A DNA stretch of 64,000 nt from Gemmobacter serpentinus (GTDB lineage: Bacteria > Pseudomonadota > Alphaproteobacteria > Rhodobacterales > Rhodobacteraceae). The stretch spans positions 62,001 to 126,000 of the forward strand of contig NZ_WCHR01000007.1 of the NCBI RefSeq assembly GCF_008973825.1, written 5' to 3'. The notes under the pieces are model-generated. The model ran no database searches, had not been told where the DNA came from, and saw only the letters and a list, made by a program, of their open reading frames with translations. The position numbers were made by a program, and so were the translations under genes. Shown piece after piece: positions 1 through 8,676 of this stretch (positions are counted from its first letter, which is position 1; each line of letters opens with the position of its first letter).

Positions 1-175
1 CTATGGCGCGCATCGCCCGATCGATCCTGCCATGGTGCCGGTCTTCACGCTGGCGCGGGTGCTGGCCTCGGTCGGGTGGGTGATGACCCGGCTGCCGCTG
101 GATCATCCCGTTCACAAATCCCATATCGCCCGTGCCACGATGTGGGCGCGGCATGTGCTATCGGATGGCCGTTAG
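1..175 (+). CDS. C-terminal end of an unidentified protein (possibly phosphotransferase-like), cut by the window edge
   Basis: An open frame runs from the window edge (codons start at base 2) to a TAG at 173-175, giving 57 residues that end LSDGR. It stops 4 bp before the convergent end of pncB, so it is the tail of a + strand gene starting upstream. The visible part is a helical, Val/Leu/Arg-rich tail with an ASVGWVMTR stretch. It faintly recalls the C-terminus of APH-type (aminoglycoside/choline kinase-like) phosphotransferases, but no catalytic motif is in view. That identity is a guess; the existence of a coding tail is more likely. Confidence 0.45.
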   Translation, partial: YGAHRPIDPAMVPVFTLARVLASVGWVMTRLPLDHPVHKSHIARATMWARHVLSDGR

Positions 176-179
176 GCTA

Positions 180-1469
180 TCACACCACGATCTCCTGCGC
201 GACCTGATCGCCGATGCCGAAAACGCGCTTGTACCGCGCGATTTCATCCTTTGGCCCCATTGCCTTGTTCGGATTGTCCGACAGTTTCACCGTCGGGCGG
301 CCATTGGCGCTGATCGCCTTGCAGACCAGGCTGAAGGGTGCCAGCCGGTCGCCCGCAAGCCCGCGGAAATCATTGGTCAGCATGGTGCCCCAGCCGAAGG
401 AAACCTTCACCCGGCCAGCAAAACGGGCCTGCAATTCCTCGATCTTGTCGACATCCAGCCCGTCCGAGAAGATCACCAGCTTTTCACGCGGATCCTCGCC
501 GCGCGCCTGCCACCAGCGGATCGCGGTTTCCGCCCCCGCCGCCGGATCGCCACTGTCGATGCGGATGCCGGTCCATTTCGACAGCCAGTCCGGCGCACGG
601 GCCAGGAAACCCTCGGTGCCATAGGTATCGGGCAGGATCATCCGCAGATTGCCGTCGTGTTCTTCGTGCCAATCGGCCAGAACGCGGTAAGGCGCCTCGG
701 CCAGTTCGGCATCACTATTGGCGAGCGCCGCATAGACCATGGGCAGCTCATGCGCATTGGTGCCGATGGCCTCAATATCGCGCTTCATCGCGATGGCACA
801 GTTCGAGGTGCCGGTGAATGCATCCCCCAGCCCCTCCTGCATCGCCTGCACGCACCAGTCCTGCCAGAGATAGCTGTGGCGGCGACGGGTGCCGAAATCG
901 GCGATCTTCAACCCGTCGATGCGGCGCAGGCGTTCGATCTTTTCCCAAAGCCGCGACATCGCCCGGGCGTAAAGGATCTGCAGCTCGAATTTGCCCATGT
1001 CGCGCAGCACCGCGCGCGAGCGCAGCTCCATCAGCACGGTCAGCACCGGGATCTCCCACAGCATGACCTCTGGCCAGCGGCCTTCAAAGGTCAGCTCGTA
1101 TTGGCCATCGCGCTTTTCCAGATGGTAATCAGGCAGGCGGACCTGTTCGAACCATTCCATGAAATCGGGGCGGAACATCTGGCGCTTGCCGTAAAAGGTA
1201 TTGCCGCGCAACCAGGTGCTTTCGCCGCGCGACAGGCCAAGGCTGCGCACATGATCCAACTGTTCGCGCAATTCACCCTCGTCCACCAAATCCGCAAGAC
1301 GGATCGAGGAGGATCGATTGATCAGGCTGAACGCCACCGTCGTATCCGGCTTGTTTCGGAAAATCGACTGACACATCAACAGCTTGTAAAAATCCGTATC
1401 GATCAGCGACCGGACGATCGGGTCGATCTTCCAGTTGTGGTTGTAGACGCGCGTTGCGATGTCGGCCAT
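180..1469 (-). CDS. pncB: Nicotinate phosphoribosyltransferase
   Basis: 429 residues, the full length of the NAPRTase family. The enzyme joins nicotinate to PRPP, with ATP hydrolysis, to give nicotinate mononucleotide in the Preiss-Handler branch of NAD salvage (cytoplasm). Family hallmarks: N-terminal SLIDTDFYKLLM, central FGTRRRHSY, FTGTSNC, and GIRIDSGDP followed by VIFSDGLD and SFGWGTMLTNDF near the C-terminus. The ATG at 1469 is preceded by GGGAGG at the right spacing. The start lies about 67 bp inside the 3' end of the upstream hybrid kinase, suggesting translational coupling. pncA is two genes upstream on the same strand. Confidence 0.96.
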   Translation of the reverse strand: MADIATRVYNHNWKIDPIVRSLIDTDFYKLLMCQSIFRNKPDTTVAFSLINRSSSIRLADLVDEGELREQLDHVRSLGLSRGESTWLRGNTFYGKRQMFRPDFMEWFEQVRLPDYHLEKRDGQYELTFEGRWPEVMLWEIPVLTVLMELRSRAVLRDMGKFELQILYARAMSRLWEKIERLRRIDGLKIADFGTRRRHSYLWQDWCVQAMQEGLGDAFTGTSNCAIAMKRDIEAIGTNAHELPMVYAALANSDAELAEAPYRVLADWHEEHDGNLRMILPDTYGTEGFLARAPDWLSKWTGIRIDSGDPAAGAETAIRWWQARGEDPREKLVIFSDGLDVDKIEELQARFAGRVKVSFGWGTMLTNDFRGLAGDRLAPFSLVCKAISANGRPTVKLSDNPNKAMGPKDEIARYKRVFGIGDQVAQEIVV

Positions 1470-3838
1470 TTCTGGTCCTCCCTTGCCCCCTTCTCTAAGG
1501 CATTCGGGGCAGGAAGGTCAAAAGCACTCATGCCGGAACCTGACGATTTTGCTTCGCCAGCTGCGGCCCCGACTTTTCCCGCGACGTCGCAACCGTCATC
1601 AGCCGCGGTTTGCGTTGCGTTTTCTGCATCCGCTGCGCCGGACGGGCGGAGCCCGCCCGCAAAGGCGCGCAGCACCGCATAAAGCTCTGCCCGGACGACA
1701 GGCTTGGAAAGGGCACCATCCATTCCCGCCGCCGCAAAAGTCGCCATATGTTCATCCGACGAAAAGGCCGTAAGCGCGAAGATCGGCACATGTGGTGCGT
1801 CAGCTGCGGCTTCTGCCGCGCGGATCATGCGGGCGGCTGTCAACCCGTCCATCCCCGGCATGGAAATGTCCATCAAGACAAGGTCGGGCCGGTGTTGCGA
1901 CCACAGCGCGAAAGCCTGCTCTCCATCCGCAGCCTGCCAAAGCATCGCCGTGCAAGGCTCCAGCAACCGCTGGACAATCAGCCGATTGGTGCGGTTGTCT
2001 TCCGCCGCCAGCACGCGCAATGCGGTGCGCGGTGCCTGCAACCCGGGATTTGCGCCGCCTGCAACCGCTGCGGTGACTGTAGGGGGCAGTTTGACGGTGA
2101 AGACCGATCCTTCGCCGGGACTGGACCGGATGGTGATATCCCCCCCCATCGCGCGGGCAATCTCGCGGGAGATGGTCAGGCCAAGTCCGGTGCCACCGAA
2201 GCGGCGGGCGATGGAATTGTCCTCTTGTGCGAAGCTGTCAAAGATCGCGGCCTGCCGCTCTGGCGCGATCCCGATCCCGGTGTCGGAAATGCGGATCGCC
2301 GTCTGTTTCCCGTCCCGGTCCAGATCCAGTGCCACCGTCACGCCGCCGGTTTCGGTGAATTTCACCGCATTTCCGATCAGGTTCAGCAGGATCTGGCGCA
2401 GACGTCCGGGATCGCCCAGAAAATCCGGCGCGCCATCGGGCAGGTCAGCCGTCAGCGTCAGGCCCTTGCGCTGCGCGACCGGGCGCAACAGATCCAGGCT
2501 ACGCGCAATCAGATCCGCAAGCGAAAAGCGTTCCTGAACCAGTGTCAGTTTGCCCGCATCCAGCTTTGCCAGGTCCAGCACGTCATTGATGATGGTCAGA
2601 AGCGCCCGGCCCGATTCCTCGACCAGACTGACATAATGGCGCTGCGTCGCGTCCAGCACGGTTTCCGACAGCAGTTCCGCCACGCCGATCACGCCGTTCA
2701 AGGGCGTGCGGATCTCATGACTCATGGTGGCCAGAAACTGGGCCTTGGCCTGCATCGCGGCCTCGGCACTCTGGCGGGCGGCGGCAAGCTCGGCCTGTTG
2801 GCGCCGCGCCTCGGTCACGTCACGCTCCAGCGCGATGAAGACATCCAGCCGGCCATCGGCGGCAAAGACCGGGCTCATGTTGATATCCATCCAGATCAGC
2901 GCGCCCGCCTTGGTGCGATTTTGCAATTGCACGCGGCAAGGGGTCCCGGTGCGCACCGCGTTGCGCAGCGTGGCCAGCGTGCGCGGCGAGGTTTCAGGCG
3001 CATCCAGAATATCGCTGGGAAAGCGCCCGATCGCCTCATCGAACGAATAGCCGGTGATCCGACTGAAGGCCGCATTCACCCATTCGATCCGGCCATCGGG
3101 TGTGGTGAAGATGATGCTGTCACCGGCATGACGCGCAGCAAGCGCAAGGCGTTCCGACCTGCGCGCGGTCACCTCCAGCTCTGCGCGCGACAGGCTGAGC
3201 GCGTGTTGCTTGTCGAGAAGTGCGCGTTCAAACTGATAGCGTGTGCGATGGCTTTGCATCACCGTTTTCAGGAACAGGCTGACCGCATAGCCCAGCGTCA
3301 GGATGGCCAGAATGAAGAACATCGTGCCGCGATGCGCGCCCTCCAAAATCAGGCTGACCAGAAGGCCAAGCGCCGACAGGCCATAGATCCAGAGACGCAG
3401 TTGCGTGCCTTCGGGGAAATGTCGCCCGGCAAGGCCCGCATTGGTGACCGCCGACATCAGAAAGACCACAGCAAAAAATCGCGCCTCGATCAGCGGCACG
3501 AAGAACCAGCACAGGCCGATGCTGGCCGCAACCATCAGCGCCTGCAGCCCGGCGGCCAGCATGGCGATGCCCCGGACGACCGGACCGGGGTCACCGCCCC
3601 GCCACAGAAGCCAGCGCAGCGTCAAGGCCTCGACCAGCTCGCCCCCCAGCACGAACGCCACCGCCACCGGCCCAAGCCATGGCGCGCCAAGCAGCGCCAG
3701 CGCCAGCGCCCCCGCCACCGTCATGGTCTGACGCAGCACAAAGCCACGCAGCCGCCCCCGCGCATAGCGCAGCAGCAGACCCGACGGGCTGTTGCGCCGG
3801 AAGAAATCTTCCCGCGCTTCGGCGCTGACTGATGGCAT
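1403..3838 (-). CDS. Membrane-bound hybrid sensor histidine kinase (PAS-HisKA-HATPase-REC)
   Basis: 811 residues. An N-terminal membrane module (several hydrophobic segments in roughly residues 25-195) is followed by a short coiled coil, a PAS domain (about 220-345), HisKA with phospho-acceptor His374 in TMSHEIRTPLNG, a HATPase_c domain (DTGIGI, GGTGLGL) and a receiver with Asp657 in LVLMDISMPGMDG. After the receiver comes a low-complexity Ala/Thr/Ser/Arg tail of about 80 residues that overlaps the start of pncB. A GTG lies 12 bp upstream, but ATG 3838 has AGGAG at ideal spacing and was chosen. The ligand is unknown. Position between pncA and pncB suggests a role tied to NAD metabolism, which is inference only. 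Confidence 0.9.
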   Translation of the reverse strand: MPSVSAEAREDFFRRNSPSGLLLRYARGRLRGFVLRQTMTVAGALALALLGAPWLGPVAVAFVLGGELVEALTLRWLLWRGGDPGPVVRGIAMLAAGLQALMVAASIGLCWFFVPLIEARFFAVVFLMSAVTNAGLAGRHFPEGTQLRLWIYGLSALGLLVSLILEGAHRGTMFFILAILTLGYAVSLFLKTVMQSHRTRYQFERALLDKQHALSLSRAELEVTARRSERLALAARHAGDSIIFTTPDGRIEWVNAAFSRITGYSFDEAIGRFPSDILDAPETSPRTLATLRNAVRTGTPCRVQLQNRTKAGALIWMDINMSPVFAADGRLDVFIALERDVTEARRQQAELAAARQSAEAAMQAKAQFLATMSHEIRTPLNGVIGVAELLSETVLDATQRHYVSLVEESGRALLTIINDVLDLAKLDAGKLTLVQERFSLADLIARSLDLLRPVAQRKGLTLTADLPDGAPDFLGDPGRLRQILLNLIGNAVKFTETGGVTVALDLDRDGKQTAIRISDTGIGIAPERQAAIFDSFAQEDNSIARRFGGTGLGLTISREIARAMGGDITIRSSPGEGSVFTVKLPPTVTAAVAGGANPGLQAPRTALRVLAAEDNRTNRLIVQRLLEPCTAMLWQAADGEQAFALWSQHRPDLVLMDISMPGMDGLTAARMIRAAEAAADAPHVPIFALTAFSSDEHMATFAAAGMDGALSKPVVRAELYAVLRAFAGGLRPSGAADAENATQTAADDGCDVAGKVGAAAGEAKSSGSGMSAFDLPAPNALEKGAREDQKWPTSQRASTTTTGRSTRSSGR

Positions 3839-3910
3839 CCTGCTCCTCACAACCAGATCCGGTTGCGGTCAGCTTAGGCGGAGCGCGTTAACGAAGTCTG
3901 AGCGGGATCC

Positions 3911-3943
3911 GGCCGCGGATCCGCAGGCCCCAGATCCGCGGCC
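3911..3943 (-). terminator. 11-bp perfect inverted repeat after pncA
   Basis: GGCCGCGGATC at 3911-3921 and GATCCGCGGCC at 3933-3943 form an 11-bp perfect stem with an 11-nt loop, just after the pncA stop and before the kinase start. There is no T-run on the minus strand, so it is a weak or Rho-assisted terminator, or an mRNA-processing or stabilising hairpin between pncA and the kinase. Confidence 0.45.
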
Positions 3944-3957
3944 CAGATCAGCCCACC

Positions 3958-4563
3958 TCAGATCAGATCAACCCCGGCCTGCATCATCTGCTGACAGGCG
4001 GCAGCAAGTGAGCCATCCAGATCGATGGCGCGGCAGGCACTCATCTTCACCGCGACGCGGAAACCCAGTCGCGCGGCATCCAGCGCGGAATAGGTCACGC
4101 AGAAATCGGTGGCGAGGCCCACAAGCATCACCGCCTCAACGCCGCGCGAGCGTAGATAGCCCTCAAGCCCGGTTGGCGTCACACGGTCATTTTCGAAAAA
4201 CGCCGAATAGCTGTCGATGGCAGAGCGAAAGCCCTTGCGGATCACCAGATCGCCGGGATCGGTTTCCAGCCTTGGGTGGAAGGCCGCGCCTTCGGTGCCT
4301 TGCACACAATGGACAGGCCACAGGACCTGCGGGCCATAGGGCATCTCGGTCAGCGAAAACGGCGCGGCACCGGGATGGTTGGCGGCAAAACTTTTATGGT
4401 CGGCCGGGTGCCAGTCCTGCGTCAGCACGCGCACCGCATATTGCCGCAACATCGCGTTGATCTCGGGGATGATGGCATCGCCCCCGGCCACCGCAAGCAA
4501 GCCCCCGGGGCAGAAATCATTCTGCACATCGACGACGATCAGGGCCTCGTTTTCTGGATGCAT
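3958..4563 (-). CDS. pncA: Nicotinamidase (isochorismatase fold)
   Basis: 201 residues, the usual size. Deamidates nicotinamide to nicotinate, which the nearby pncB product turns into nicotinate mononucleotide. Catalytic triad elements are visible: Asp12 in VVDVQNDF, the Lys of VIRKGF, and nucleophile Cys155 in GLATDFCVTYSAL. The metal-binding DWHPADHKSF motif is also present. It is divergent from trhO across a 97-bp gap, which should hold both promoters. Same strand as the kinase and pncB, so the three probably form an NAD-salvage group. Confidence 0.96.
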   Translation of the reverse strand: MHPENEALIVVDVQNDFCPGGLLAVAGGDAIIPEINAMLRQYAVRVLTQDWHPADHKSFAANHPGAAPFSLTEMPYGPQVLWPVHCVQGTEGAAFHPRLETDPGDLVIRKGFRSAIDSYSAFFENDRVTPTGLEGYLRSRGVEAVMLVGLATDFCVTYSALDAARLGFRVAVKMSACRAIDLDGSLAAACQQMMQAGVDLI

Positions 4564-4660
4564 GACAATTTCCCGCTGGTTTCCCCTTGGCTAAGGCTGT
4601 GGGGCCCATGCGTCAATGCCGCGCTTGCAATATGGCGCGTGAAGGCGCAGATGCAGGATC

Positions 4661-5563
4661 ATGATCACCATCGCCGCCCTTTATCACTTTACCCGCTTTT
4701 CCGAGCCTGCCGCCTTGCAGGCCCCCTTGCAGGCCCTGTGCAATGCGCGGGGTGTGAAGGGCTCGCTTCTGCTGGCGCAAGAGGGGGTGAACGGCACCAT
4801 CGCAGGCACGCGCGAGGGGGTTGACGCCGTGCTGGCGCATCTGCGCGCCCTGCCCGGCTGCGCCGATCTTGAACACAAGGAAAGCTACAGCCCCGAAATG
4901 CCCTTCGGCCGCATGAAGGTGAAGCTGAAGCGCGAGATCGTGACCATGGGCCAGCCTGATATCGACCCGCGCGCCCGTGTCGGGCATTACGTCGCGGCCG
5001 AGGACTGGAACGCGCTGATCTCGGAACCCGATGTCGTGGTGATCGACACCCGCAATGACTATGAGGTGGCGATCGGCACCTTTGAGGGCGCGATTGATCC
5101 CGGCACAGCAAGCTTTCGCGAGTTTCCGGCCTGGTGGGAGGCAAACCGCGCGCGCTTTCACAACAAGCGGGTTGCGATGTTCTGCACCGGCGGCATCCGC
5201 TGCGAGAAATCCACCAATTTCCTGCTGGGTCAGGGGGTGGAGGATGTCTATCACCTCAAGGGCGGCATCCTTAAGTATCTGGAAGAGGTCCCCGAGGATC
5301 GCAGCCTGTGGAACGGGCAATGCTATGTCTTTGACCAGCGCGTCAGCGTGGGGCATGGGCTGGTGCCGGGCGATTATGACAGTTGCCATGCCTGCCGCCG
5401 CCCGGTCAGTGCCGCAGACAAGGCGCATCCGGCATGGGAGGAAGGCGTCTGCTGCCCGGCCTGCGTCGATGAATATGATGCCGATGACCGGGCGCGCTTT
5501 CGCGAGCGGATGAAGCAGATCGCGCTGGCGGGCCAACGCGGCAAGCGCCATTTCGGCGGCTGA
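4661..5563 (+). CDS. trhO: Rhodanese-domain tRNA uridine-34 hydroxylase
   Basis: 300 residues, TrhO/YceA family. The family hydroxylates U34 of certain tRNAs on the way to 5-(carboxymethoxy)uridine, independently of prephenate. N-terminal acylphosphatase-like domain ([16 protein letters not shown]), then a rhodanese domain with active-site Cys175 in the loop [11 protein letters not shown], then a C-terminal Cys-rich segment (CHACRRP, CCPAC) as in long family members. Divergent from pncA; convergent with the DMT permease after 12 bp. Confidence 0.92.
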   Translation: MITIAALYHFTRFSEPAALQAPLQALCNARGVKGSLLLAQEGVNGTIAGTREGVDAVLAHLRALPGCADLEHKESYSPEMPFGRMKVKLKREIVTMGQPDIDPRARVGHYVAAEDWNALISEPDVVVIDTRNDYEVAIGTFEGAIDPGTASFREFPAWWEANRARFHNKRVAMFCTGGIRCEKSTNFLLGQGVEDVYHLKGGILKYLEEVPEDRSLWNGQCYVFDQRVSVGHGLVPGDYDSCHACRRPVSAADKAHPAWEEGVCCPACVDEYDADDRARFRERMKQIALAGQRGKRHFGG

Positions 5564-5575
5564 TCAGCGCGCCGC

Positions 5576-6448
5576 TCAGCTCTGCGAGGCCTGACGCGAC
5601 AGTTGCACCGCCAGAATGCCCGCCATCACCACCGCAACCCCGATGATATCGCTCAGCCGGATGGCCTCGCCCAACAGAAGGGCCGCAATGGCCACGCCGA
5701 AGAACGGGTTGAGGAAATGGAAGGTTGCAGCCTTCACCGCCCCGATCCGGCGCACCAGCGCGAACCACAGCGCGGTGGCAAGGATCCCCGGCATCAGGAT
5801 CTGATAGGCCATCGCAAGCGCCCATTGCGGCGTCAGGTTCAGGCGCAGCGGCTCCACCGCCAGTGTCACCAGCCAAAGGATCGCGGCCCCCACCCACATC
5901 TGATAGCCGACGACCACCATCAGATTGCCGCCTGAACTTGCGTTGCGCAGCATCAGGGTCGCGGTGGCGAGTGCGAGTGCCGCGATCAGGCACAGCACGA
6001 CGCCGACCGGATCAGCCCCGCCGCCCAGACGCGACAGCATGATCAGGCCAACCCCGGCAAAGCCGGTGACCAGACCCGCAACCCCCAAAGGCGGCAGGCG
6101 CTGCCCCAGCAGCGCCCAACCCAGCCCCGCGACGATCAGCGGCATGGTGGAGGCGATGATTGCAGCCAAAGAGGCCTCGATCCACTGCATGGCGACGAAA
6201 TTCAGCCCCAGATAAATGGCGTTCTGGCACAGACCGAAGACCAGCGTGGCCCGCCATTGCGCCCGCGTCAGGCGCAGGCTTTGCCCAAGCGCCGCGCCGA
6301 TCCCGACCGCCATCGCCCCCGAGAGGCTGAACCGGATCGCCAGCGACAAAAGCGGCCCGGCATCCACCACGATCAGCCGTGCTGTCGCGTAGGCCGAACT
6401 CCAGATCAGGGCAAAAACCAGCCCCATCGCCAATGCACGCAGATCCAT
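5576..6448 (-). CDS. EamA/DMT-family inner-membrane permease
   Basis: About 290 residues with some ten hydrophobic segments arranged as two EamA repeats (LVFALIWSSAYATARL opening the first, LCLIAALALATATLMLRNA opening the second). This is the RhtA/YdcZ-like drug/metabolite transporter superfamily; the substrate (amino acid, nucleoside or metabolite export) cannot be told. The open frame extends further upstream, but ATG 6448 (MDLRALAMG) starts the first membrane segment and has AAGGA about 9 nt before it. It ends 12 bp from the convergent trhO stop. Confidence 0.88.
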   Translation of the reverse strand: MDLRALAMGLVFALIWSSAYATARLIVVDAGPLLSLAIRFSLSGAMAVGIGAALGQSLRLTRAQWRATLVFGLCQNAIYLGLNFVAMQWIEASLAAIIASTMPLIVAGLGWALLGQRLPPLGVAGLVTGFAGVGLIMLSRLGGGADPVGVVLCLIAALALATATLMLRNASSGGNLMVVVGYQMWVGAAILWLVTLAVEPLRLNLTPQWALAMAYQILMPGILATALWFALVRRIGAVKAATFHFLNPFFGVAIAALLLGEAIRLSDIIGVAVVMAGILAVQLSRQASQS

Positions 6449-6509
6449 TGCCACTTTCCTTCGCTCATGAGCCAGCTGTGAAAGCGCCAAGCCCGTGATG
6501 GTCTTTTCG

Positions 6510-6540
6510 CAAAAAGAAGGCCGCCCCGAAAGGGCGGCCA
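6510..6540 (-). terminator. Rho-independent terminator of the HU gene
   Basis: GGCCGCCC at 6519-6526 and GGGCGGCC at 6532-6539 form an 8-bp GC stem with a short loop, followed on the minus strand by TTCTTTTTGC. It lies 36 bp after the HU stop, between HU and the DMT gene. Confidence 0.85.
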
Positions 6541-6575
6541 CAATCTTCGCATCAAGGTCACAAGACCCGGACGGA

Positions 6576-6863
6576 TCAGGCGTTCACGCTGTCCTTCAGC
6601 GCCTTGGCGATGGTGAATTTCACCTGCTTGTCAGCCGGCTTGGTCACGGTTTCGCCAGTGGCGGGGTTGCGGACCTGACGCTCGGGACGCTCTTTGCAGA
6701 CCACTTTGCCGAGGCCCGGCAGGGTCACGGCACCGCCAGCGGCAACCTCGCGCGCGATAACCGCCGCGATGGCGTCAAGCGCAGTACCGGCAACTTTCTT
6801 GTCGGCACCCATGGCGTCGGCCAGCGCGGCAACCAGCTGCGTCTTGGTCATCGGTTTGGACAT
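6576..6863 (-). CDS. hup: HU-family DNA-binding protein
   Basis: 95 residues, typical of HU. Small dimeric nucleoid protein that bends DNA non-specifically. It shows the N-terminal helical part (TKTQLVAALADAMGADKK), VTLPGLGKV, and the DNA-arm segment with the RNPATGE signature. ATG 6863 was chosen over a longer frame because AAGGA stands 7 nt upstream and the protein then starts MSKPMTKTQ like its relatives. Flanked by its own terminator downstream and a candidate promoter upstream, so probably monocistronic and highly expressed. Confidence 0.95.
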   Translation of the reverse strand: MSKPMTKTQLVAALADAMGADKKVAGTALDAIAAVIAREVAAGGAVTLPGLGKVVCKERPERQVRNPATGETVTKPADKQVKFTIAKALKDSVNA

Positions 6864-6937
6864 CTTGTCATCCTTGTCGTTTCTTACGCCCAACGGGGCG
6901 ATGTCTTGTCTGCCGGGCAAGCCCGAATGGATGTGTT

Positions 6938-6966
6938 CCTACACAGGTTTTCAGCATGAAGTGCAA
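6938..6966 (-). promoter_or_regulatory. Candidate sigma-70 promoter of HU
   Basis: On the minus strand TTGCAC (6966-6961), a 17-bp spacer and TGTAGG (6943-6938) lie about 75 bp upstream of the HU start. The -35 is good and the -10 partial, as is common in this group. Confidence 0.4.
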
Positions 6967-7021
6967 GCGAAGATTGCCGAAAAGACCCAATATAGGCTTG
7001 GTTTCGCCAGTTACCTAAGTG

Positions 7022-8500
7022 TCAGAGGAAGGCGGTTTCTTCGAAACTGCGCAGTTTGCGACTATGGATCCGCTCCACCGGCATTTCTCGGATCAGTTCC
7101 ATCGCGTGAATACCGATCAGAAGATGGCGCGAGACCTGCGTGCGATAGAAATCCGACGCCATGCCCGGCAGCTTCAACTCGCCATGCAGCGGCTTGTCCG
7201 ACACGCAAAGCAACGTGCCATACGGCACCCGGAAGCGGAAGCCGTTGGCGGCGATGGTGGCGCTTTCCATATCCAGCGCGATGGCGCGCGATTGCGACAG
7301 GCGCTTCACCGGGCCGGACTGATCCCGCAGTTCCCAATTGCGGTTGTCGATGGTGGCCACAGTGCCGGTGCGCATGATGCGTTTCAGCTCATAGCCCTCC
7401 AACTGGGTCACCGCCTCGACCGCGTCTTCCAACGCGATCTGTATCTCGGCCAAGGCCGGGATCGGCACCCAGATCGGCAGATCATCGTCCAGAACGTGAT
7501 CTTCGCGCAAGTAAGCATGGGCCAGACAGAAGTCCCCCAGCGATTGCGAATTGCGCAGGCCCGCGCAATGGCCAACCATCAGCCAGGCATGCGGGCGCAG
7601 GACGGCGATATGGTCAGTCGCGGTCTTCGCATTTGATGGCCCCACCCCGATATTCACCAGCGTGATGCCCTGACCATCGGCGCGTTTCAGGTGATAGGTC
7701 GGCATTTGTGGCATCTTGGTGGGCAGGTTCAGCACCCCGTCCGGCGTGGTGATGATCTGGTTGCCCGTCGCCACAAATGCCACATAGCCCGAGGCCGGAT
7801 CGCCAAGCACCTTGCGGGCATAGGCCTCGAACTCATCGACATAGAACTGATAGTTGGTGAACAGAACATGGTTCTGGAAATGCACCGGGTCGGTCGCGGT
7901 ATAATGCGAAAGCCGGGCCAGACTGTAATCCACGCGCTGCGCGGTAAAGGGTGCCAGCGGCCGGGCCCCATCGGCATATTCGATCAGCACACCATTGACG
8001 ATATCGTCATTGGTGGTCGCAAGATCCGGCACATCGAACACATCGCGCAGCGGGAAATCCAGCGCCCCTTCCTGCGGGATCACCACGCCGGGGTGATTGG
8101 CCACCGCGAAATGCACCGGGATCGGCGTCTCGGACGGGCCGATCTGCACCGGAACCCCGTGGTTCTGGATCAGCAACTCGATCTGCTGGATCAGGTAGTT
8201 GCGGAACAGGTCGGGCCGGGTCACCGTGGTCACATAGGTGCCGGGCTGTGCGACATGGCCAAAGGACAGCCGGGAATCGGTCTTGGCAAAGCTGGTGGTG
8301 GTAAAGCGGATCTCGGGATACCAGGCCCGCACCCGCGCCGCAGGGCGCTCACCCGCGATCACCGCATTGAACTGCGCGGTCAGGAAATCCACCGCCTGGA
8401 TGTAAAGCTCCTCCAGCCGGGCCACCGCCTTGGCCGGATCCTCGAAACTTTCATGCACCGCATCGGACGGCGCGATATAGGTCTGTGAAATCTGGGTCAC
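7022..8500 (-). CDS. amn: AMP nucleosidase
   Basis: 492 residues, full family length. Hydrolyses AMP to adenine and ribose 5-phosphate, controlling the adenylate pool. N-terminal Amn-specific domain (VRAWYPEIRFTTTSFAKTDS, FGHVAQPGTY) and a C-terminal nucleoside-phosphorylase fold with VNIGVGPSNAKTATDHI, MVGHCAGLRNSQ and SRAIALDMESATIAANG. The start is GTG 8500 with only a weak purine-rich SD. The leader carries two tandem hairpins (8558-8576 and 8588-8604). Divergent from the SDR gene. Confidence 0.95.
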   Translation of the reverse strand: MTQISQTYIAPSDAVHESFEDPAKAVARLEELYIQAVDFLTAQFNAVIAGERPAARVRAWYPEIRFTTTSFAKTDSRLSFGHVAQPGTYVTTVTRPDLFRNYLIQQIELLIQNHGVPVQIGPSETPIPVHFAVANHPGVVIPQEGALDFPLRDVFDVPDLATTNDDIVNGVLIEYADGARPLAPFTAQRVDYSLARLSHYTATDPVHFQNHVLFTNYQFYVDEFEAYARKVLGDPASGYVAFVATGNQIITTPDGVLNLPTKMPQMPTYHLKRADGQGITLVNIGVGPSNAKTATDHIAVLRPHAWLMVGHCAGLRNSQSLGDFCLAHAYLREDHVLDDDLPIWVPIPALAEIQIALEDAVEAVTQLEGYELKRIMRTGTVATIDNRNWELRDQSGPVKRLSQSRAIALDMESATIAANGFRFRVPYGTLLCVSDKPLHGELKLPGMASDFYRTQVSRHLLIGIHAMELIREMPVERIHSRKLRSFEETAFL

Positions 8501-8557
8501 GTCTCATTGTCCATTTTTTGATCGTTCTTTCTGCACCCTGCAAAGGGAGGAAATCAA

Positions 8558-8604
8558 GCATTGCCTGCAGCAATGCCGACAATGCGTCACGTCGCGATGA
8601 CGTG
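8558..8604 (-). promoter_or_regulatory. Two tandem inverted repeats in the amn/SDR intergenic region
   Basis: GCATTGC/GCAATGC (8558-8564, 8570-8576; 5-nt loop) and CACGTC/GACGTG (8588-8593, 8599-8604; 5-nt loop) sit 60-105 bp upstream of amn and 75-120 bp upstream of the divergent SDR gene. They could be operators or leader hairpins; no known aptamer was recognised. Confidence 0.35.
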
Positions 8605-8676
8605 GCCCCGATCTAGCGGCATTTCCCGCGCCGCATCGGCTTGCAGCCGCGCCGCGCCCGGCGCAGGATGGCCGCC

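Noticed and set aside
1610-3832. A 740-codon + strand open frame opposite the first hybrid kinase, and similar ones opposite yaaA, dxs and pbpC
   Set aside because: GC-driven shadows of well-identified genes, with no SD and no recognisable protein motifs.
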